Source: Congeria kusceri (Eukaryota; Mollusca; Bivalvia; Myida; Dreissenidae). Taken from it: a DNA stretch of 64,000 nucleotides. Made by a program: the position numbers and the translations under genes. The notes beneath the pieces were generated by a model. That model made no database searches, was not told where the DNA came from, and saw only the letters and a list, made by a program, of their open reading frames with translations. The stretch lies in assembly GCA_027627225.1 (NCBI GenBank), contig CM051030.1, positions 19,513,415 to 19,577,414 of the forward strand, read 5' to 3'. Each line of letters starts with the position of its first letter. Positions within the stretch are counted from its first letter, which is position 1. Shown here piece after piece: positions 57,160-64,000 of this stretch.

Positions 57160-57623
57160 TTATATTTGTATATCATATCTACGAAAAATAATTCGCCACA
57201 ATGGCATTTCTGACTCAATTGCAGCCTGGAACATGTCACCCTGGGGCATTTTATCCAGAGGCTCCGGCTCCACTGCTGACTCACCCCACATCAACTGCAG
57301 ATTGTGATGCACAGCACTGTATACCACGATCCGTGTGACCTTTGCTGGTTTCATTCTTATCTATTATGTTTTGAAATTATAGTTTTATAGGTACAAAAGT
57401 GAATGTGATCTTTTTATCAAAGATATTTGCAATATACAGGTAAATAAGATCCATTTATCAAGCGGAAATGATAAACGAAAAATACACATATACCTTTTTT
57501 TTTTAAAAATATACACCTTACCATGGAGTACATGGAAAGTCCTTTTCCATACCCCAAAAGCCCTTACTATACAATTTACGTTGCCAATATGAGCCGTGTT
57601 GTATCTTTCCTTGGCCTCGGACA
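57160..57623 (-). pseudogene. HARBI1-like PIF/Harbinger transposase, 3' part
   Basis: On the minus strand, an exon at 57623-57522 follows TTTCGCAG and ends CCATG before GTAAGG, good splice signals. It reads SEAKERYNTAHIGNVNCIVR, then AFGVWKRTFHVLH. The next exon, ending at the stop near 57160, starts MKPAKVTRIVVYSAVHHNLQ and continues LMWGESAVEPEPLDKMPQG. These are the C-terminal motifs of Harbinger (DDE_Tnp_4) transposases. The Glu usual in IERAFG is Val (IVRAFG), which would remove a catalytic residue, and the two exons do not join in frame by any AG available, so I treat it as a pseudogene. The earlier catalytic Asp residues are not present. Confidence 0.68.
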
Positions 57624-57740
57624 CTGCGAAATAGTAAATGATTGTTAAAAAGAAATATGATCGATTATTTTACAGTTTTCAAGAATATTATACTTGATAA
57701 GAATAATTGAATTATAAATACATTAAGAATAATTTTCGAT

Positions 57741-57882
57741 TTATCGTTGTTTATCGGACAATATACAACGATTCGAAGTTCTGATGCGTAGGAATTAAGC
57801 CACGAGGGCGTTAGCCCGAATGGTTTAAACGCCTCGCATCAGAAATAAAAAGAATTGTTCATTTGCCGATAAACAACGATAA
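57741..57882. mobile_element. Short MITE, 142 bp
   Basis: Perfect 17-bp inverted repeats TTATCGTTGTTTATCGG (57741-57757 and complement 57866-57882). The centre has another small palindrome around GGGCGTTAGCCC. Confidence 0.72.
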
Positions 57883-59084
57883 TGCGAACGTTATTTCGAT
57901 TCTTACTGGATTTGTCAAATACTTTTGCAATTGTAATGAGAACTATATTGTATTATGCTCCGCTCAGAATCGAGATTTCTTTTTGCGTTTTTTATAAGGT
58001 TGTTTAAATACGATAATTTTGTTATTTGTCTACAGAAAAATCTTCGAGTATCATGTTAGAATAGTCAATTATAATATGTTAAATTATTACGTACTTATTT
58101 TATTGTAGAGAAATATATATTAGAAGAAACACACTGCATTTATCAGATGTTTGCACATTTTAACCTTTTTATCACATTTAAAGAATCAATAAAATCATTT
58201 GCATAGATTTGTTAACTTTATTAGAAAAACTTACTTAGTGTATTCATCAGTGATTTGTTAATTCATTGCGTTGTTACGGTTCATAAAAACAGCTTATTAT
58301 TATTTTCATAATTACATAGATGAAGGTTTAAATTGGAATATTCAGTTACGTCTTCAATACCCCTCCCCAGCTCAAACATGTGCTGTTTTACCTGGCTGCA
58401 TAAACAGGGGATGAACGTATTTGGCATCGCGTAATTTGTTAGTGAGACATTTGCATCAAGTAATCAATATGGCCGTCTAAATGCACATTTTCATGGACAT
58501 TCTAAGATTCGTTCAGGTGGTAAGTGGGTTTTAGTATTATTTTCAAAAATGTAAACGTGGTTATCGAGTGGTCCTGTGACTTAACTACACTCGGTTTTTT
58601 ATTTCAGCTTAGTAGTTGCTAGAAATAAAAGGTTACTGAAGTCATTGTGTACTATGATCTTTGTTTACATATTTGAAAAAGGTTAATTTTCAGTTTCTGA
58701 GTTGTTTAAGAGACGCTATAGGAGGTTGTTGTATATATCTTTGCTGTTTAATTGTGGAAAATAACCATATTTAGACTTTATTTGTATTTGCACCACATCC
58801 GGGGTTTATACGGCCGAAAACAAATTGGTTTACGCACATTTTGGCACCCAGTAATAGGTTTATGCCCATTTATGCACAGAATAATATGTTTAAATGTAAA
58901 TAATCTGCCATGTTCATTATTTGTTGTTATAGTTTTACAAGTTAGGACAGTATAATATTCAGTGTAAACATATATACCGTTTTCAACGATACTAATACAT
59001 TTTAACTAAATATGTTCTCAAAGCCAGTAGCGCATGTTTACGGATTCTGTTAACAAGAATCCTATCCTTTTCAGGAATCCCATA
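57883..59084. other. Unassigned DNA
   Basis: No supported gene. A possible small 5' exon at about 58480-58516 (MHIFMDILRFVQV before GTAAGT) has a good donor, but joining it to 59085 gives an early stop. Confidence 0.35.
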
Positions 59085-59256
59085 CAGCACAGACGGATTG
59101 ACAGACAAACCAACAACAAATACACCTGCACCGACCATGCTGGAAGAAGCTCAGAAGAAGACATAGTGAATTCATGAAGACAATGCAACGGATGTTGGCT
59201 ACATCATACAATGGGTATTGAATGAAACGAATTTTGTAATTATTGTAAAAAATAAA
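59085..59256 (+). pseudogene. Possible terminal exon with poly(A) signal
   Basis: CCTTTTCAG at 59075-59083 is a good splice acceptor and AATAAA lies at 59251-59256. One frame reads SHTAQTD, stop, then QTNQQQIHLHRPCWKKLRRR and HSEFMKTMQRMLATSYNGY to a stop. The last part has the look of a short C-terminal helix, such as ends Myb-like or NAIF1-like proteins, but the in-frame TGA argues for decay. Another frame gives PYSTDGLTDKPTTNTPAPTM. The evidence is compositional and positional only. Confidence 0.3.
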
Positions 59257-62200
59257 AGCACGTATTTGAGTTGTTTTGTTTTATTATGCATATTTAGTGT
59301 AAACACAATATACAAGCAGAGAAAATTGTATATGTACATTATTTAATATTAAGTATTAATTTAACATGTGATTTTAAATTAAATCAAATATATGTGTGTA
59401 TGTAAAGCACGTTTTCAAATCACTATCTACATGTTTGTTTCATTCTACATCGATATAATCACATTTTAAAAACAAAACAGAACAAAACAGAATGTTATTA
59501 CCCCTAGGATTACAATGATACAACATGCGAAATGCTAATGAACAGTGAACAGATCTGAAAAGGAACAATTGCATACATGTATATGGAACGACTAGTTTAG
59601 TATTACATTATAGTACAATTTTCCATTTATAAAATAAAAAATCTGCAAAAAATCAATGTGCAATATATTAATTCAATGTAAAAAAAAGCATTCATACCAT
59701 TCAATTATTTTAAATACAAAAGCATATTGTTATGTGTATGTATATTTAACTTTCGACATTAAATATGAATAACAGATACTCATAAATGTTTCTGATGATA
59801 ACAAGAATATGTAAAGACAGACTTCTTAATATGTTTATCACACCGAATCACGTTTCTAATACGATGGTTTATGTGTCACATTCTTAATACACTATGTATA
59901 CACCGAAAATGTTTCTAGTCCCCATTATGTCCCCATTTAGTTGGGTTCTGACCTCTCTGAAATGTTTTTGCATGTGGACTCAAACGGAGCAAATTTCTCC
60001 CAACGCATAACCGACTTTCTTTCTGTTGTCTGCGCAATTTAGTAAACTGTAAACATAATTAATTAAAGTAGCAGAAATCAATTGAACATACATGCACATA
60101 TACGTTTAATTTAAAGTCAGTCATAATCATTATGTTTCACCGTTAAACAATCCAATTTATTACCATCGGCACTGCCAAAGGTGTATAAATTTGCAACAAA
60201 TAGAGTAACATTTAAATAGATTCTGGTTTCAAGCAAAATAGCCAAGTACACTTTTTTAAATATAAATACTACGTGGCAAAGTCCAACCACCCACGTAATG
60301 GCTGGAGGCGGGAATATGTAGATAAAACAACCCCCACCAAGGAAACGTGCATTCTCCCTATTAAATGACAGACATTTGATTGTATACATTCATGAATAAT
60401 CATTATGTTGATATCTGTAAACTACCAATTTTGCAAATTTGGAAATCTTTGCTATGTGCGTCATATCTTAGATTTAACAATAATAAACAATTTAAATAAT
60501 TCATTTATTAAAATACATAGTGTTAAATTACGAAAAAAAACAAACCCACTGGCCATAGTCATCAAAAACTACCCTGCTGATACCCATAGTATGTTAACCC
60601 TGCTTTTAAGACAACATGTGCATCGAGGCTTATTATGCAGAACTTTAAAAGAAACACAAAATCAAAGAAATATGCAAAAAATCTACCTTTCTTATTCAAG
60701 ATGGCGGTTTTTTGTTAACAATGTGTATGTTAAACAAAAGAACGAATCCCCGCCCTTTTTTCTCATTTATTTATTCCTTATATACTAGTACAATATCATG
60801 TTATACATTATATAGCATACTTATGTCATGTATAAATACACAAAAATAAATATTACACAACAAAAATATTGATATTTACCGTAAAACATGCAATATATTT
60901 GATTTTCAATCTTAAAATTGTGTTGATGTCGTAAAAATAAATTTACAAATATCAACATTCGTATACAATGTACATCATGTACTTTATTTATCAATAAAAT
61001 TAAATTATTATTTAGAATTATAACAATATTGTATACTCTTAAACTGTACACAGTACGTTTAACGGTTATTATGCAACAACACACAAAAATAGCGATTTCA
61101 GTATCTAAAAAAACCTATACCTTCATCATGTATTAAATTTGCATTATTATATAAAATAAATACAAAGCTGTTTTTAGTAAAATGATTTTGCTAAGTAACT
61201 CTAAACTAACATTCTCCCGGCGACTAAAATTACGATAATAAGGTATCATCACAGAAAGTTTGAGCGTAATTCCGACGTTTTTGACAGCAACTTCTTATTT
61301 GAATTCCATAAACAGTTGTGTTTAACTTTAAAGCTTTTTTCGTTGCAGATATTCTTGTTGTGTGCTAAATATTTACGGTGCTTGAACAGGCTTCGCTTTA
61401 ATCTTGAAATTTAAAGTAACAAAACAACTATCTTTTTAATTACTGTTTACACAATATTACGATAACTAAAGATGATGTCACTCCTTATTAAATGTTATAA
61501 CTGATGATGTATTAAAGATATTAAGTAAGTAATTTGTTTATTATTGTGTCATGTGTTAAAACAATGTTCATGAAAACTTCATATAATCAACGAAACAAAT
61601 AACACCCGACCCACTGGGTCTATATGTCACCAGGAAGTAGATATGTCGTCATAATTATGTATATAATAGGGTGAGTATCTATAATAAAAAAAAACATATA
61701 TATATATACATTTGGAAAAAAGTTTACACAAGTAAGAGTAAGTAATTAACAAAGCCAACAGAAGAGTCTAACATACGTTTGAATAAATATGTTATACTTG
61801 TTGAGTCTGTTTGGTCAAGTATTTAGTTTTCCTTCATGTATATAACTCAAAATGAGATTATTTCTTCATTTCTGTCGGAATCGTGGTAAACAAACAACAT
61901 TTTATTCTCGCAGCAGCTACGGTAATTCCCGTATGTTTTAGAAAAACAAAACACAATTAGCTCTTAAATGTTCACGCACCTTTCAATTCTTCAGAATTGA
62001 ACATTAAATGCTGTGCTATATTATTTCACTCTTCAATTTAAACAAATTTATTAATTCGAAAAAGTGTTTAATGCTTTTAATTATGTTCTGTTCTGTTTAA
62101 TAAGGTAGCGAAATTTCATAGAGTGATAGGCAAAGAACAACAACGGACACAACAACATTTTAAAATGTGAGATAAACTTGAATTTGAGACGCAAACAATC

Positions 62201-62640
62201 GAGACGAAGTGTTACATGTTAGTTGTCCTGCAGGTAGATCTTTATAATCAATACATTACGCGATTGCACGGATTAGCGATATTGTTCTAAGGGCAATTTG
62301 ATAAGATTCCAGCGGTTTGTGGCTTTGGTATTTTTATGACCCCCTCTTCAGTCAGATAACTAAGCATCCATTGAAAGAACATGTTGTGGCATTTATGTAT
62401 GGAAAACAACCGTTTTAAGACGAGACAAGGAGACTACTTTTTTTTTTTCGGATACCTGTCATACGGACATGTGGCCTTACTAATGAGTTTAAAACGATAC
62501 TATATTTAGTTCTAATAATTTATTTTTGTAAGATATATCTCTATGAGTATTTTTTATAATATTTAATCAAAACATATGGTTTAAAAAATTTCCATTTCAA
62601 GTTTGGAAGCCGCTTGGTCTTAGATCTATAATACTTTATA
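59257..62640. other. Unassigned AT-rich DNA
   Basis: No supported gene. At about 60700-60714, CAAGATGGCGGTTTT matches a YY1-type site. Open frames at 60117-60389 (minus) and 60405-60788 (plus) match no family known to me; both lean to hydrophobic or lysine/asparagine-rich residues expected of random AT-rich DNA. A short TA run lies near 61698. Confidence 0.4.
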
Positions 62641-62720
62641 TGGCAAGCTAGGGAAAACGTCGCCGGAAGTCGGGTTTCAAATATGGCGGATGTGAATTCG
62701 CAATAACGGGAGGTAATTTC
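62640..62720 (+). promoter_or_regulatory. Candidate promoter: ETS and YY1 sites
   Basis: GCCGGAAGTC (ETS core CCGGAAGT at 62663-62670) is followed 7 bp later by CAAATATGGCGG (62678-62689), a YY1-type site whose ATG may be a start. The stretch is GC-richer than its surroundings. The frame from that ATG is MADVNSQ then stop. GGGAGGTAATT just after could be a splice donor in a non-coding first exon. Confidence 0.35.
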
Positions 62721-64000
62721 CAAGGGAGATCACCTAGTTTTGGGAAAGGCCTATAGAGCTCTGTATCCGTATAAGTGTTAAAAACGTGCATACATTATGT
62801 GAGTATAGAAAAGAATAATTATTTTTAACTACATTAGATACTGGTCTCTTTTTAAAAGGAATTTTAGTTTTTTGTTGTTTTTATTTTGCCATTTCAGTAT
62901 ATAAGTTAATAGCATATAAATTGTTGTTTCAATGTGAGAAAAAAAAGAGATGTTTTTAATTGTTTTGCCATATTAGTCTTTATGTTAACTGTGGTTTAAG
63001 TGAATCGGTCCCATTTTTTACAGTGTTATTCGTACTTGTTTTTCATGAGAACTTTTTCAGCTTCAATTCTGATTCTGTTATTTAGATAATCGATGGAACT
63101 GTGAAAGCTGGGTGTAGATTTTTGTATTTCATTTTAAAAATAAATGATTTTAGTAGAATTATGATAAAATTAAATACAACAGCAGACAGTTTCTTTTCAG
63201 TGCAATCAAAAAACGCTGTTTTTAGATTGTTTATGTTTATTGCTATATTTTTACTTGAAAGCTACGCAATGATGTGTCAATAGTTGATTGGTAAGGTATC
63301 ATATATATATTCTTCCAGTCTGTTTAATTCAAGTCATGGAATGTGTTATTCCATTTGGTTTCAAGTTTTGTATTATTCTCGTTTTGTAACTGAAGGTTAT
63401 AGAGTAGTTTGTTGGGTTGTTTTGTTTTTGTCAGTATGTGTGAAAGTGTTTCGGTTGGTAACTGTATATGTAATTCTTCGCTATTTTCTCTCATTTCATT
63501 TGAGGTGGAATAGATGTAACTAATGTGTTAAATTTCATTATGTCACTGTTATCAATTTCATATAGGTATTGAATAGTATTAAAATTATATAGTTTTTTGT
63601 TTCTAAATTCATGTAGATGGTATATATATTTAATTCCTTTATCGAACCAACTTTATAGATAGATAGATATTTTATTTCAGACTTGTACATTGTACATCGT
63701 CTACAACACATACAATAATATAAATACAATGTCAACGTGAAATGCATGGGTTAACAATATTTTGGATATTAAATAATATATTTAAAATTAGTTATTCAAT
63801 ATATACCACATTAACCTAACATACTTGTATATACTTGTATATATGTATTTTATTTGCTATCTGAAATATATAAGACTAAACATGTTTGCAATGGAGATGA
63901 GCATTTAGGCAAAGTGTTATGGAATGCAGAACGTACACTCAAAGCTTCTTTTAAAAACATACAAAGATTTATAAGTTCAGTTCTATTATTAGTTTTCAAC
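62721..64000. other. Unassigned AT-rich DNA
   Basis: No supported gene. A short TAGA repeat lies at 63656-63670. If the promoter at 62640 is real, this would be its first intron or transcript. Confidence 0.4.

Noticed and set aside
58480..59256. A two-exon gene joining 58480-58516 to 59085-59256
   Set aside because: Splice sites are plausible, but the joined frame stops after eight codons of the second exon.

Overview
This 64 kb window is nuclear DNA from an animal. The best fit is a bivalve mollusc, on general knowledge of such genomes and without any database search. The base composition is AT-rich. There is no bacterial-style gene packing, no long open reading frame, and no complete host gene. 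The few candidate exons have splice-like AG/GT edges. Repeats starting with the bases AACAAGAGGGCCATGATGG and ending in GCTCACCATGAGCACG, tRNA-headed SINEs, and DIRS, Ty3/gypsy, Penelope and PIF/Harbinger relics are all typical of bivalve genomes.

Layout. 1-3.1 kb: the edge of a tandem array, then copy 1 of an interspersed family (called R1 here), broken by another array and by an 840-bp inverted-repeat element that carries two converging tRNA-like sequences. 5.2-10.7 kb: a short inverted-repeat element split by a nearly full-length but mutated DIRS retrotransposon (gag, RT-RNase H, tyrosine recombinase, inverted terminal repeats, internal complementary region). 11.3-15.2 kb: a composite repeat of three kinds of tandem array, itself split by a 0.9-kb DNA transposon. 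15.2-15.7 kb: an inverted copy of the DIRS host repeat without the DIRS, giving a natural empty site. 16-24 kb: two TTAA-flanked piggyBac-like non-autonomous elements, a SINE, and nested inverted-repeat elements including two cAMP-response-element palindromes. 24.4-28.4 kb: R1 copies 2 and 3, facing opposite ways. 28.5-33.9 kb: hAT-like MITEs, a GC-rich degenerate repeat, and a second composite repeat. 35-37 kb: a Ty3/gypsy integrase relic on the minus strand. 37.4-37.6 kb: a microsatellite. 39-40.6 kb: an inverted-repeat element, a SINE fragment and a Penelope-like GIY-YIG relic with a decayed hammerhead-like motif. 42.2-44.5 kb: a non-LTR (LINE) relic. 44.8 kb: a tRNA-like sequence. 46.5-47.3 kb: R1 copy 4. 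47.7-51.3 kb: a Ty3/gypsy element with LTRs, one of which has swallowed 198 bp of its own integrase gene. 53.6-54.3 kb: another array. 55.3-56.1 kb: R1 copy 5. 56.5-57.6 kb: tail-to-tail exons of a PIF/Harbinger accessory-type protein and a HARBI1-like transposase. 57.9-64 kb: mostly unassigned AT-rich DNA with one possible terminal exon and one candidate promoter.

The window is best read as a layered insertion history. No gene set works together as a host pathway. The most informative items are the self-contained empty site for the DIRS element, the LTR that captured pol sequence, and the transposon-like element with paired tRNA-like sequences.
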